A stretch of DNA of 64,000 bases from an uncultured Mollicutes bacterium (GTDB lineage Bacteria; Bacillota_I; Bacilli_A; Acholeplasmatales; Anaeroplasmataceae). Below, in pieces: positions 35,294 to 44,102 of this stretch. Positions within the stretch are counted from its first letter, which is position 1; the number at the start of each line of letters is the position of its first letter. The DNA lies in the NCBI GenBank assembly GCA_900540175.1, contig UQFG01000006.1:1-64000 (forward strand), read 5' to 3'. The notes under the pieces were generated by a model. That model made no database searches, was not told where the DNA came from, and worked only from the letters and a program-made list of their open reading frames with translations. Made by a program: the position numbers and the translations under genes.

Positions 35294-35331
35294 CGGAAAA
35301 CTCCTTTCAAAATCGGAAAACTCCTTTCAAA
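35292..35331 (-). repeat. Perfect 20-bp tandem duplication of the csp ribosome binding site
   Basis: Two identical 20-bp units (35292-35311 and 35312-35331) each carry TTGAAAGGAGTTTTCCGAT on the coding strand. The inner unit places AAAGGAG 7 bases before the ATG; the outer one has the same SD but no start codon after it. Confidence 0.9.
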
Positions 35332-35366
35332 CCAACCTTATAAGATATATTCATACCTTTAGAATA

Positions 35367-35395
35367 ATTATAACGCAAAAGCGCCTCAACTGCAA
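35367..35395 (-). promoter_or_regulatory. Promoter of the cold-shock gene
   Basis: On the minus strand TTGCAG (35395-35390) and TATAAT (35372-35367) are 17 bases apart, giving a leader of about 67 bases that includes the duplicated RBS. Confidence 0.65.
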
Positions 35396-36570
35396 GCATT
35401 TTGCGTCCCATTCTCTTTTTTTCCACAGTGAATCGAAAACAAAACGTAACCCAAACAGGCAAAAACAGATAAAAAAGCAATTAACCAATAAGAAAATAAA
35501 TAACCCAGATGCTCAAAGAAATATCCGAATAAACTGTTGCCGATAAATTGAAACAACGACGTACAACCGGCCAAAACCAATGCCCCTGTCGTCGTATTTT
35601 CCAGTCCTACCAATTTAGAAAGGTATTTCATATGGACAAACAAAATCGTTCCCCACGCAACCCCTCTTAACATCGCCGAAGGAATCAATACCGCAACCGG
35701 CAAATCCGTAAAACCCAGTAAAAACGACCGTAAAAAATAGACAATTCCCGCAAACAACAGTAAATACAGTTCCTTGGCCTTTTTAAACCAAATGCCAAGA
35801 AGAATGAGGGTCAGCGCTTCGGTTGCGATCATGCCCGCTGCCACAAAACCGTATGAGCCGGCAGAAAGCCCTTTGATGTTGCAAAATAAAAGCGACACGT
35901 ACGAATCGCCGATACCGTTTAGCGTTACTGTCAGTAAATAACAGGCAACATAAAAGAAAAACAAACGGTTGTTAAACACGGCTTTCCAATTTCTTTTTTG
36001 ATTTTCGACCTTCGTTTTGTTCTTCGGCAGGAAAAAATAAATCGCCACTGATGAAGCGATAAAAATCGAGCCTGAAACAACAAACAACCACGAATATCCC
36101 AACCGGTCCGCCAACAAGCCACCCAGTGCCGAACCGAGAATATAACTGATCGATCCCATTACCCGGATTCTTGAATACTCCTGATCGGTGGTTTTGCAAA
36201 ACCGAATGGCTTCGGAATCCAAAAACGTATAAAACGGAGCCATATGAATCGCCAACAAACCCGTTAAAATCAAAATCCATTCCAACCGATCCGCTTTCGA
36301 ATACAAAACAATGATGCTCCCGGCAACCAGTGAAATCAAGGAAGTCAATCGCCGAATGCGTTTCGAATCAACCGCCAAAAGATTCCAAATGGGATTGGCC
36401 AATAAATAACAAATCGTCGTAACGGAAATGGTTTGTCCGATCGTGCTTTCTTTTAACCCCAACGACGATAAATAAAGCGTCGTGTACGAATAAAAAAGCG
36501 CGTCCGCAAAATAAATCATCAAGAATAATATTTGGAAATACAAAAAACGTCGTTTGTTTGCCTGTTTCAT
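35386..36570 (-). CDS. MFS transporter
   Basis: This 394-residue protein has about 12 hydrophobic helices, with the helix 2-3 loop region near SKRIRRLTS and the domain-linker stretch FLPKNKTKVENQKRN at the middle. It looks like an MFS_1-like (nucleoside or sugar permease) member. No substrate can be named. A -10-like TATAAT at 36594-36599 faces leftwards, 22 bases from the -10 of the divergent pepT. The end overlaps the csp promoter. Confidence 0.8.
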   Translation of the reverse strand: MKQANKRRFLYFQILFLMIYFADALFYSYTTLYLSSLGLKESTIGQTISVTTICYLLANPIWNLLAVDSKRIRRLTSLISLVAGSIIVLYSKADRLEWILILTGLLAIHMAPFYTFLDSEAIRFCKTTDQEYSRIRVMGSISYILGSALGGLLADRLGYSWLFVVSGSIFIASSVAIYFFLPKNKTKVENQKRNWKAVFNNRLFFFYVACYLLTVTLNGIGDSYVSLLFCNIKGLSAGSYGFVAAGMIATEALTLILLGIWFKKAKELYLLLFAGIVYFLRSFLLGFTDLPVAVLIPSAMLRGVAWGTILFVHMKYLSKLVGLENTTTGALVLAGCTSLFQFIGNSLFGYFFEHLGYLFSYWLIAFLSVFACLGYVLFSIHCGKKENGTQNACS

Positions 36571-36651
36571 ACTTACTCCCTCATTTAAAACTGATTATAG
36601 CATACTTCTTTCTTTTGCGGTATAATGAAATTTGAAAAGGAGAGGATACAC

Positions 36652-37872
36652 TTGACTGAATTACAAAAAAATATTTTGAATCGTTTTTTAAGGTATGTCC
36701 AAATCGACACGATGTCCGAAGAAGGTCGGCATCAAACACCCTCGACCGAAAAACAATTCGATTTGGCCTATTTGTTAAAAGAAGAATTGAGTGAACTCGG
36801 TTTAAAAGACATCACAGTCGATGAACACGGATTTGTTTACGCAACCTTACCTTCCAATCAGCAAAACTGCCCGCTATCCATCGGACTGATTGCACATATG
36901 GATACCATTCCCGGATTCAGCGGCAAAAATGTCCGCCCTCAAGTGATTGAAAATTACGACGGAAAAGATATCGTTCTTTCTTCGATCACGTTAAGTCCAA
37001 CCCAATTTCCCCGCCTAATGCAATTAAAAGGCAAAACATTGATTACCACCGACGGAACAACGGTATTGGGAGCCGACGACAAAGCCGGAATTGCCAACAT
37101 TATGGCCATGCTTTCTTATTTGGCCGCAAACCCAATGGTTCCTCATGCCGAAATCCATGTAGCTTTCACACCAGATGAAGAAATCGGCGAAGGAATCGAC
37201 TATTTCGATTTAAATCGGTTTCCATGTGATTTCGCCTATACGGTCGATGGCGGCTTATACAATGAAATCAATTATGAAAATTTCAATGCCGCATCCTGTC
37301 AAGTAAGCATCAAAGGATTGGATATTCATCCCGGTGATGCCAAAAATCAAATGAAAAACGCGACGGAAATCGCAATGGAATTTCATCAGTTGTTGCCGGA
37401 AAACGAAAAACCGCAATACACGGAAAAGTACGAGGGATTTTTTCATTTGACCGATATGAAAGGCACCGTCGGCGAGGCGCGATTGGATTACATTATACGG
37501 GACCACGATCCAAATCAAATGATCCGCAAAAAACAGATCTTGGCGGACATTCAACACTTCTTATGCCGAAAGTACAACGATCCAAACTTAATTCATCTTC
37601 ACATCCAAGACAGTTACAGCAATATGAAAGCGTTGATCGATCGCGACCCGAGATCGGTCATCAGAGCCGAAAAAGCGATGGAAAAATTGAAAATCACCGC
37701 TTTATCCACGCCGATCAGAGGCGGTACCGACGGTGCTAGATTGACGGTGCGAGGACTCAATACGCCCAATTTGGGAACAGGCGGTTACAATTGTCACGGT
37801 CCTTATGAGTTTGCCTGTTTAGAAGAAATGGAAACCGTCGTCCGTATTTTAATTGAAATCGTTCGACTTTAA
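36652..37872 (+). CDS. pepT: Peptidase T (tripeptide aminopeptidase)
   Basis: The M20-family zinc peptidase (406 residues) removes N-terminal residues from tripeptides. Zinc and catalytic motifs are present: IAHMDTIPGFSG, TTVLGADDKAGIANIMA, FTPDEEIGEGIDYF, YTVDGG and RGGTDGARLT. I start it at the TTG at 36652 behind AAAGGAGAGGATACAC, giving MTELQKNILNRFLRYVQIDT as in relatives. The ATG at 36625 lies within the TATAAT promoter box (36621-36626) and cannot be the start. Confidence 0.94.
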   Translation: MTELQKNILNRFLRYVQIDTMSEEGRHQTPSTEKQFDLAYLLKEELSELGLKDITVDEHGFVYATLPSNQQNCPLSIGLIAHMDTIPGFSGKNVRPQVIENYDGKDIVLSSITLSPTQFPRLMQLKGKTLITTDGTTVLGADDKAGIANIMAMLSYLAANPMVPHAEIHVAFTPDEEIGEGIDYFDLNRFPCDFAYTVDGGLYNEINYENFNAASCQVSIKGLDIHPGDAKNQMKNATEIAMEFHQLLPENEKPQYTEKYEGFFHLTDMKGTVGEARLDYIIRDHDPNQMIRKKQILADIQHFLCRKYNDPNLIHLHIQDSYSNMKALIDRDPRSVIRAEKAMEKLKITALSTPIRGGTDGARLTVRGLNTPNLGTGGYNCHGPYEFACLEEMETVVRILIEIVRL

Positions 37873-37917
37873 AAAAAACCGAAACAGTTTGTTTTTCATT
37901 CTGTTTCGGTTTTTTTA
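37873..37917. terminator. Bidirectional terminator between pepT and typA
   Basis: AAAAAACCGAAACAG pairs with CTGTTTCGGTTTTTT around 13 bases. It serves the two convergent genes. Confidence 0.9.
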
Positions 37918-39744
37918 TTAAGCTTCTTTTAACGCCCGATTTTTCGCATCGAATTTTTTGCGTTCGACCGTATCTAAGATCTTCTTACGAAGGCGAATAT
38001 GTTTCGGTGTGATTTCAACCAATTCATCTTCATTGATAAATTCTAAACAGGCTTCCAATGACATGACTTTCGGTGTTTTCAATACCACCGTCATATCTTT
38101 GTTGGACGAACGCGTATTGGTTTGCTGTTTGGCTTTAACGACATTGACCGCCAAATCAAGTCCTTTATTCGCCTCGCCGACAATCATTCCTTCATAGATT
38201 TCTTCTCCCGGAGAAACGAACATCGTTCCGCGGTCTTCCAATGCACCAAGCGAATAAGCCGTTGCCTGCCCTTGTGCCATGGAAACCAAAACGCCGCTGG
38301 TCCGTTCGGCAATCGAAAAACTTTCGGCTTTCCGATAATCCGAAAAACGATGATTGATGATCCCGTATCCTTTGGTCATCGTCATAAAATCCGTATTAAA
38401 ACCAATCAATCCTCTGGAAGGAATCGAATACATCAATCGGGTTTGCGTTTCCGTATGAGACATTTGTTCCATAACAGCATGACGGTTGCCCATCAATTCG
38501 ATCACCGCACCGGCACTTTCGATCGGAACATCAATCACACATTCTTCATATGGTTCCAATAACAGACCGTTTTCTTCTTTCATAATAACTTGCGGTCTGG
38601 AAACTTGAAACTCATATCCTTCCCGTCGCATGGTTTCAATTAAAATTCCCAAATGCAGTTCGCCTCTGCCGGAAACCAACCATTCTTCTTTCCGATCGAT
38701 TCGTTTGACACGAAGCGATACATCTTTTTGAACTTCCCGGTAAAGCCGTTCTTCGATTTTGGTTGCGGTTACGGCTTTGCCGTCTTTTCCGCAAAACGGA
38801 GAGGTGTTGGTACCAAACGTCATTTGAACCGTCGGTTCGGAAATATGGATTTTTTCGAGTGGTTCTTCTTTTCCCAAAGTACAGATCGTCTCACCAACCG
38901 AAATATCGCCCAATCCGGCAACCGCTACAATATCCCCGGCAAAGCCGCTTTCAATTTCGATTCGGTCTAATCCAGAAAAACCGTACAGTTTCTGAACCCG
39001 AAACGTTTTGACGGAACCATCTAAACGACAACAGGAAACCACTTCACCCGAACGGATCGTTCCTCTTGTGATACGACCGATCCCGATTCGACCGACGAAA
39101 TCGGTATAATCCAACAAAGCCGGTTGCAGTTGCAACGGAGATTGAATGTCCCTAGAAGGAGAAGGAATTTCTTTTATAATCAAATCCAATAGCGGTTCCA
39201 TGCCCATTTGTTGCGGAATATCTAGCGACAGCGAACACGTATTATTGACCGCGGAAGCATAACAAACCGGAAAATCGAGTTCTTCCTCATCACATCCCAA
39301 ATCAATGAACAATTCCAATACCTCATCGATTACTTCTTTCGGTCGGGCAGACGATTTGTCGATTTTATTAATAACCACAATCGGTTTCAAATGTTGTTCA
39401 AAAGCCTTCTTCAAAACAAACCGCGTTTGAGGCATGGTTCCTTCATATGCATCGACCACCAAGATGACACCGTCAACCATTTTCATAATCCGTTCCACTT
39501 CACCGGAAAAATCGGCATGGCCCGGCGTATCCAAAATATTGATTTTCGTATCTTTATACGTAATCGCCGTATTTTTAGCTAAAATGGTGATGCCTCTTTC
39601 TCGTTCAAGCACATTGGAATCCATCACCCGATCTTGGATGATTTGGTTTTCTCTGAACGTATGAGAACTTTTCAACAATTTATCGACCAACGTCGTTTTT
39701 CCGTGATCCACATGAGCGATAATCGCAATATTCCGAATTTCCAT
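37918..39744 (-). CDS. typA: Translational GTPase TypA/BipA
   Basis: The protein (608 residues) has G1 AHVDHGKTTLVD, the switch RERGITI, G3 DTPGHADFSGEVER and G4 NKIDKSSARP, then EF-G-like domains and the BipA-specific C-terminus (SRGLIGFNTDFMTMTKGYG). It binds ribosomes and assists 50S assembly and stress or cold adaptation. The ATG at 39744 has GGAGGAG 4 bases before; a reading to 39768 runs into that leader. A TATAAT at 39774-39779 fits its promoter. Confidence 0.96.
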   Translation of the reverse strand: MEIRNIAIIAHVDHGKTTLVDKLLKSSHTFRENQIIQDRVMDSNVLERERGITILAKNTAITYKDTKINILDTPGHADFSGEVERIMKMVDGVILVVDAYEGTMPQTRFVLKKAFEQHLKPIVVINKIDKSSARPKEVIDEVLELFIDLGCDEEELDFPVCYASAVNNTCSLSLDIPQQMGMEPLLDLIIKEIPSPSRDIQSPLQLQPALLDYTDFVGRIGIGRITRGTIRSGEVVSCCRLDGSVKTFRVQKLYGFSGLDRIEIESGFAGDIVAVAGLGDISVGETICTLGKEEPLEKIHISEPTVQMTFGTNTSPFCGKDGKAVTATKIEERLYREVQKDVSLRVKRIDRKEEWLVSGRGELHLGILIETMRREGYEFQVSRPQVIMKEENGLLLEPYEECVIDVPIESAGAVIELMGNRHAVMEQMSHTETQTRLMYSIPSRGLIGFNTDFMTMTKGYGIINHRFSDYRKAESFSIAERTSGVLVSMAQGQATAYSLGALEDRGTMFVSPGEEIYEGMIVGEANKGLDLAVNVVKAKQQTNTRSSNKDMTVVLKTPKVMSLEACLEFINEDELVEITPKHIRLRKKILDTVERKKFDAKNRALKEA

Positions 39745-39809
39745 AAATCTCCTCCATTTTAAAAACAAACTCTATTATAACAAAATTTTGTTCGTCTTTC
39801 TATCAAAAC

Positions 39810-40898
39810 TTATTTTTTTTGATATTGCTTGATCGGCAATGCCAAAGCATAGACCAAATCGGGTTGTTTTTGATGCGCCAATTCCTTTAACAAATTCAAA
39901 TAGCGAACGACACCTTGCACTTTCTTTTTGGTTGCCACTTTTAACAGATGGTTCAACGAGGCTTGAAACAAAGGGTTTGAACAATCGTACAATTTATCCG
40001 TATAAAGTTGTAAAGATGGGTTCTTGTTTAAAAAACGATAAATCGATGCCACCAAATACGGTGTTTTCTTTCGCATCGCAACCGAATACGGTTTTAAAGC
40101 GATGAGTTCGTAAATTTTAACGATTTCCAACCCGATCGAATAACAAGCCAGATCCATCACATCCGGATCGGCATGATGAAACTGTTGTAGTTTCAAGATC
40201 AAATCCATTCGCCACAACACCCGGTGCAACGAAGGATCGGCTTGGGGATATTGAGTTTGATACGCTTCTTTCAACTCGTTTAGCTTGCTTGGATAATCAC
40301 CTTTGTTTTGGTAAGAATCCAGCACATTTTCCGCCAACTCCAACAAACCGCTTTGTTTTTGGTGATCGATGGCAATTTGATAAATTTGCTTTAAGTAGCG
40401 GTTGCATTCTTCGTAGTAGGAATGCACCAATGCCTCCAAATCCACTTTTTTCACACTGACTTCATCGGCCGAGTAAATAAAATAACTGAATTCTTTTTGC
40501 TGAATGCTGCGCGTATCCAAAATACAGTAGGCTAGTGTATCCGAACTGTACGTACGGTTGGCCGGATGCCCCACCACATCATTACGAATATATTTCAACT
40601 CCCGTAGTTCTTTATTGGAATTGATATTGATGAAGTTTTTACTTTTGGTTAACGAATAGGCCAAAGCATAAAGCGAGTCGATCGAAACAAACAATCCTTG
40701 TAACAAGGCATAAAGTCGTAAAATTTTTTCCGAAACCTGATCAAACGGAAATTCTTTTTCAAAATAAGCCTTTTGGATTTCATTGGTCGCTTCCAGTGCA
40801 CAAAGCGCCGATGCGATCGGAAATTTCTTATGTTCGATATAATACTTGATATCAAATTGTTCGATCTGTTTTTCGTTTTCCAATACCAGTTTTTCCAC
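39810..40898 (-). CDS. Uncharacterised helical protein with a HEPN-like RNxxxxH motif
   Basis: The 362-residue protein is predicted mostly alpha-helical, soluble, without membrane segments. The N-terminal third has a helix pair followed by ELKYIRNDVVGHPANRTY (R105 to H111), fitting the Rx4-6H signature of HEPN ribonuclease or nucleotide-binding domains. The remainder has no recognised family. It starts with GTG behind AGAGG, 12 bases after the pyridoxal kinase gene, in the order M42 peptidase, kinase, this gene. A toxin or RNA-processing role would be speculation without a partner antitoxin gene. Confidence 0.6.
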   Translation of the reverse strand: MEKLVLENEKQIEQFDIKYYIEHKKFPIASALCALEATNEIQKAYFEKEFPFDQVSEKILRLYALLQGLFVSIDSLYALAYSLTKSKNFININSNKELRELKYIRNDVVGHPANRTYSSDTLAYCILDTRSIQQKEFSYFIYSADEVSVKKVDLEALVHSYYEECNRYLKQIYQIAIDHQKQSGLLELAENVLDSYQNKGDYPSKLNELKEAYQTQYPQADPSLHRVLWRMDLILKLQQFHHADPDVMDLACYSIGLEIVKIYELIALKPYSVAMRKKTPYLVASIYRFLNKNPSLQLYTDKLYDCSNPLFQASLNHLLKVATKKKVQGVVRYLNLLKELAHQKQPDLVYALALPIKQYQKK

Positions 40899-40909
40899 GA
40901 GGTTTACCT

Positions 40910-41737
40910 CTACGACAACTTTTCGATCAATAACTTCAAAGCCGGTTCAAAATGGACACCGTACCAATGAACATCGCGATCGGCGACTGTTTGACGGATC
41001 GCTTCCACCGTAAATTCACAGGCGATCTGAGCGGAATCGACCATCGTTTTTCCCCGCATCATAGAAGCGAAAAAAGCGCTGGCAAAACAATCACCCGTTC
41101 CGTGAAACAAATAAGGAATGCGTTCCGTAAAATAGTAGGTAAATGCCTTTTGATCGTAGGTCAGACTCCCCAATTCATGATCACTAAAATGAACGCCGGT
41201 CAACACAACACTGGCACCGGTCAAATCCGATAAGGTTGCGGCCAACTTTTCCAATTCCTCTTTTGAAAAGTGTTCTTGATACGGGGTTTGTGTCAACAGG
41301 CATGCTTCTGTAATATTCGGCACCAATACATCGGCACGGCGACACAACCGCAACATTTCTTGCGGAAATGAAGGAGCAAAACCGGGATAAAGTTTTCCGT
41401 GATCGGCCATACACGGATCCACCACTTTCAAAGCATTGGGTTTGGAACAAGAATCGAAAATCGATAGAATGAAATCGATTTGTTCCACACTTCCGATATA
41501 CCCGGTATAAAAACCGTCGAATAAAATCTTTTCGTTATTCCAATGCTTTTCGATCTTCGGCATTTCTTGCGTCAAATCACAAAACGTAAAATTTTTAAAA
41601 CCACCGGTATGCGTCGATAAAACCGCCGTCGGTAAAACCGAAGCCTCCACGCCGGCTGCCGAAATGATCGGTAACGCAACCGTTAAGGAACACTGTCCCA
41701 CACAAGAGATATCTTGGATTGTTAAAATTCTTTTCAT
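40910..41737 (-). CDS. pdxY: Pyridoxal/pyridoxine kinase
   Basis: The ribokinase-fold protein (275 residues) starts KRILTIQDISCVGQCSLTVA, with VLSTHTGGF, VVDPCMADHGKLYPGF, VLVPNITEACLLT and HGTGDCFASAFFASMM (GTGD, catalytic Asp). It phosphorylates vitamin B6 vitamers to make PLP. It lies 12 bases from the M42 peptidase gene and from the next gene, in one operon. Subtype PdxY versus PdxK is uncertain. Confidence 0.88.
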   Translation of the reverse strand: MKRILTIQDISCVGQCSLTVALPIISAAGVEASVLPTAVLSTHTGGFKNFTFCDLTQEMPKIEKHWNNEKILFDGFYTGYIGSVEQIDFILSIFDSCSKPNALKVVDPCMADHGKLYPGFAPSFPQEMLRLCRRADVLVPNITEACLLTQTPYQEHFSKEELEKLAATLSDLTGASVVLTGVHFSDHELGSLTYDQKAFTYYFTERIPYLFHGTGDCFASAFFASMMRGKTMVDSAQIACEFTVEAIRQTVADRDVHWYGVHFEPALKLLIEKLS

Positions 41738-41749
41738 ATAGTCTCCTTT

Positions 41750-42778
41750 TTATTCGCTTAACAAATAAGCCCATAATAATTTCATCGTATTTTCAAGAGC
41801 CGAAAAATGCGTCCGTTCCATCCCATGACTGGCACAGACCCCCGGACCGATCAGCGCGCCCTTACAATCCACACCGCTTCGCCATGCGGCGCCGATATCA
41901 GATCCGTAATACGGAAAAATATCGACCACATAGTTGATGTTATTTGCCGCTGCCAGATGACACAACTTGGTGGTCAGTTCGTAACTGTAAGGGCCTCCGG
42001 AATCTTTGGCACAAATGGATACGGCATACTCATTACCGGCCAAATCTTTGCCGATGCACCCCATATCCACTGTAACAAATTCATCGATATCCTGCGCCAC
42101 CGTGGCGGCACCATGACCGACTTCTTCCTGATTGACAAAATAAAAGTACGTATCGTAATACGGTTTTTGATGTTGTTCTTTGAGTTGTTTTAAAACCGCA
42201 AGAAGAACGCAGACGCTTCCTTTGTCGTCGATAAAACGACTTTTCAAAAAACCGCTTTTCGTCCACGTCGTTTTCGGATCGATTAAAATATAATCGCCGT
42301 TTCGAATCCCTAGTTTTTCTGTATCTTCTTTACGAAAGACTTTTTCATCCAGTCGAACCATCAAAGAATCCAGATTTCTCGGGCTGGATGCGGCATCCTC
42401 ATAAACGTGGACCGACGAACTAGAACAAAGAATCGTCCCGGTATAAACTTGATTTTCTCTGGTAACGACTTTACAGTATTCCCCATCTAACGTCGGCAAC
42501 AAAACACCGCCGACATTGGTCGTTTTCAAAGTTCCGTCTGCTTGGATGGAACGAACCATCAATCCCAACGTATCGACATGGGCGCTTGTACAGATTTTTT
42601 TATCGGAATGACTTCCTTTGACAAGAAGAAAAAGATTTCCCTTATTGGTCGTTTGAACCGAATACCCCAATTCTTCCAGTTGTTTGGTCAAATAAGCATT
42701 GATGTTGGCGCTATAACCGGTCGGTGAATCGATTTCAAACAACGCCAAGGCCGTTTTCTGCAAATATTCTAAATCCAT
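41750..42778 (-). CDS. M42 family metallo-aminopeptidase
   Basis: The 342-residue protein has the M42 zinc-ligand order: TSAHVDTLGLMV (His, Asp), IDDKGSVCVLLAVL (Asp), NQEEVGHGAATV (Glu pair), FVTVDMG (Asp) and CASHGMERTH (His). It is a cytoplasmic dodecameric aminopeptidase like glutamyl aminopeptidase or TET. It is the first gene of the operon with pdxY and the HEPN-like gene. Confidence 0.88.
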   Translation of the reverse strand: MDLEYLQKTALALFEIDSPTGYSANINAYLTKQLEELGYSVQTTNKGNLFLLVKGSHSDKKICTSAHVDTLGLMVRSIQADGTLKTTNVGGVLLPTLDGEYCKVVTRENQVYTGTILCSSSSVHVYEDAASSPRNLDSLMVRLDEKVFRKEDTEKLGIRNGDYILIDPKTTWTKSGFLKSRFIDDKGSVCVLLAVLKQLKEQHQKPYYDTYFYFVNQEEVGHGAATVAQDIDEFVTVDMGCIGKDLAGNEYAVSICAKDSGGPYSYELTTKLCHLAAANNINYVVDIFPYYGSDIGAAWRSGVDCKGALIGPGVCASHGMERTHFSALENTMKLLWAYLLSE

Positions 42779-42873
42779 CTGATTCCCTTCTTTCTCATTT
42801 TATTTATTATAACGCAAAAAAAGACATGAAACAATCCATCTTAAAACTTTTACAAAATCCTTAAAAAAAATGC

Positions 42874-42903
42874 TTGTCTTTTATGGTTTTATTATGGTAT
42901 AAT
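42874..42903 (+). promoter_or_regulatory. Promoter of the tRNA operon
   Basis: TTGTCT (42874-42879) and TATAAT (42898-42903) are 18 bases apart, about 20 bases before tRNA-Asp. Confidence 0.7.
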
Positions 42904-42922
42904 GTATAAGCGTTCAGGGAGT

Positions 42923-42998
42923 GGTTCGGTGGTGTAGTGGTTAACATGCTAGTCTGTCACACTGGAGATCGCGGGTTCAAGTCCCGTCCGAACCGCCA
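42923..42998 (+). tRNA. tRNA-Asp (GTC)
   Basis: The acceptor GGTTCGG pairs with CCGAACC; the D-arm, the anticodon loop CTGTCAC (anticodon GTC), the T-loop GTTCAAGTC and an encoded GCCA end are present, 76 bases including CCA. Confidence 0.95.
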
Positions 42999-43014
42999 TT
43001 TTCAATTCAGTTCT

Positions 43015-43091
43015 GCATCCATAGATCAATTGGATAGATCGTTTGACTACGGATCAAAAGGTTAGGGGTTCGAATCCTCTTGGATGCGCCA
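43015..43091 (+). tRNA. tRNA-Arg (ACG)
   Basis: The acceptor GCATCCA pairs with TGGATGC; the anticodon stem TTTGA/TCAAA encloses CTACGGA (anticodon ACG), the T-loop GTTCGAATC and an encoded GCCA end are present, 77 bases. It is 16 bases from tRNA-Asp and co-transcribed. Confidence 0.93.
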
Positions 43092-43126
43092 TAAGGAATG
43101 ATACGTAAGATTCTTACGTGCAAAAT

Positions 43127-43152
43127 AAAAAGGATACTCGTATCCTTTTTTC
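43127..43152 (+). terminator. Terminator of the tRNA operon
   Basis: AAAAGGATAC and GTATCCTTTT form a stem around two bases with a T-run. A smaller hairpin (CGTAAGATTCTTACG) lies just before it. Confidence 0.8.
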
Positions 43153-43186
43153 TTTTATTCAAACAGAAGAAAATTATTTCTTTTAT

Positions 43187-43215
43187 TTGTATTCATTTCC
43201 ATTCTATACTATAAT
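43187..43215 (+). promoter_or_regulatory. Promoter of the DUF3737-patB-udk operon
   Basis: TTGTAT (43187-43192) and TATAAT (43210-43215) are 17 bases apart, 30 bases before the first start codon. Confidence 0.7.
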
Positions 43216-43244
43216 AAAAATAATGGATCAGGGAGGTATTTCAG

Positions 43245-44102
43245 ATGGAAAAAAAAGTCCAACAATATTTTTCGGGTGAACGATCGCTTTTTAAACAACA
43301 CGATTTGAAAATCATCGATTCCGTGTTCGCAGATGGGGAATCGCCGCTAAAAGAAAGCAGCAACATTTTTTTAGAAAATACGTCTTTTCAGTGGAAATAT
43401 CCTTTATGGTACAGTCATCATATCAATTTGAAACAGTGTATGCTTTTGGAAACAGCACGTTCGGGCATTTGGTACACCGACCATATTACGTTATCGGATT
43501 GTTTGGTTGAAGCACCGAAAACATTCCGCAGATCTTCTCACATCAAACTGAACCACGTTCGCTTTCCGAATGCTTCCGAAACGCTTTGGAACTGTTCTTG
43601 GATTGAGGCCGACGATATCACAGCCAAAGGCGATTATTTTGCCATGAACAGTCAAAACATCCTCATCCGTCACTTCGAACTATCCGGCAATTACTGTTTC
43701 GACGGGGCGAAAAATGTTGAAATTCACCATGCCAAACTATTGTCCAAAGATGCTTTTTGGAACTGTGAGAACGTTACCGTCTACGATTCGTATATCATCG
43801 GCGAATACCTCGGCTGGAATTCGAAAAATGTTACCTTCGTCAACTGTACGATCGAAAGTTTGCAAGGGCTTTGTTACATGGAACAAGTAACGTTGAAAAA
43901 CTGTAAACTGATTCGGACGACTCAAGCCTTCGAATATTCGAATGTCGATGCGGTTGTGTGCGGATCGATCGACAGTATCTTAAACCCGATCAGCGGTAAA
44001 ATCGTATGCGATCACATTGATTCCGTCATTTTAGACGATCCGACCGTTGATAAAGAAAAAACCATCATCGAGGTGAACGACGTTGAAGTACCCATTCGAT
44101 AA
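43245..44102 (+). CDS. DUF3737 family beta-helix protein
   Basis: The 285-residue protein consists of short repeated beta-strand units (SSNIFLENTSF, SHHINLKQCML, TDHITLSDCLV, SQNILIRHFEL, NVEIHHAKL, NVTVYDSYI, NVTFVNCTI), a right-handed beta-helix typical of DUF3737. Its function is unknown. It is regularly found next to aminotransferase genes, as here, where its 3' end overlaps the patB-like gene by 20 bases. The SD is GGGAGG. Confidence 0.88.
   Translation: MEKKVQQYFSGERSLFKQHDLKIIDSVFADGESPLKESSNIFLENTSFQWKYPLWYSHHINLKQCMLLETARSGIWYTDHITLSDCLVEAPKTFRRSSHIKLNHVRFPNASETLWNCSWIEADDITAKGDYFAMNSQNILIRHFELSGNYCFDGAKNVEIHHAKLLSKDAFWNCENVTVYDSYIIGEYLGWNSKNVTFVNCTIESLQGLCYMEQVTLKNCKLIRTTQAFEYSNVDAVVCGSIDSILNPISGKIVCDHIDSVILDDPTVDKEKTIIEVNDVEVPIR

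Noticed and set aside
36625..36651. ATG start for pepT at 36625
   Set aside because: This ATG is part of the TATAAT promoter box; the TTG at 36652 has the SD and the family N-terminus.
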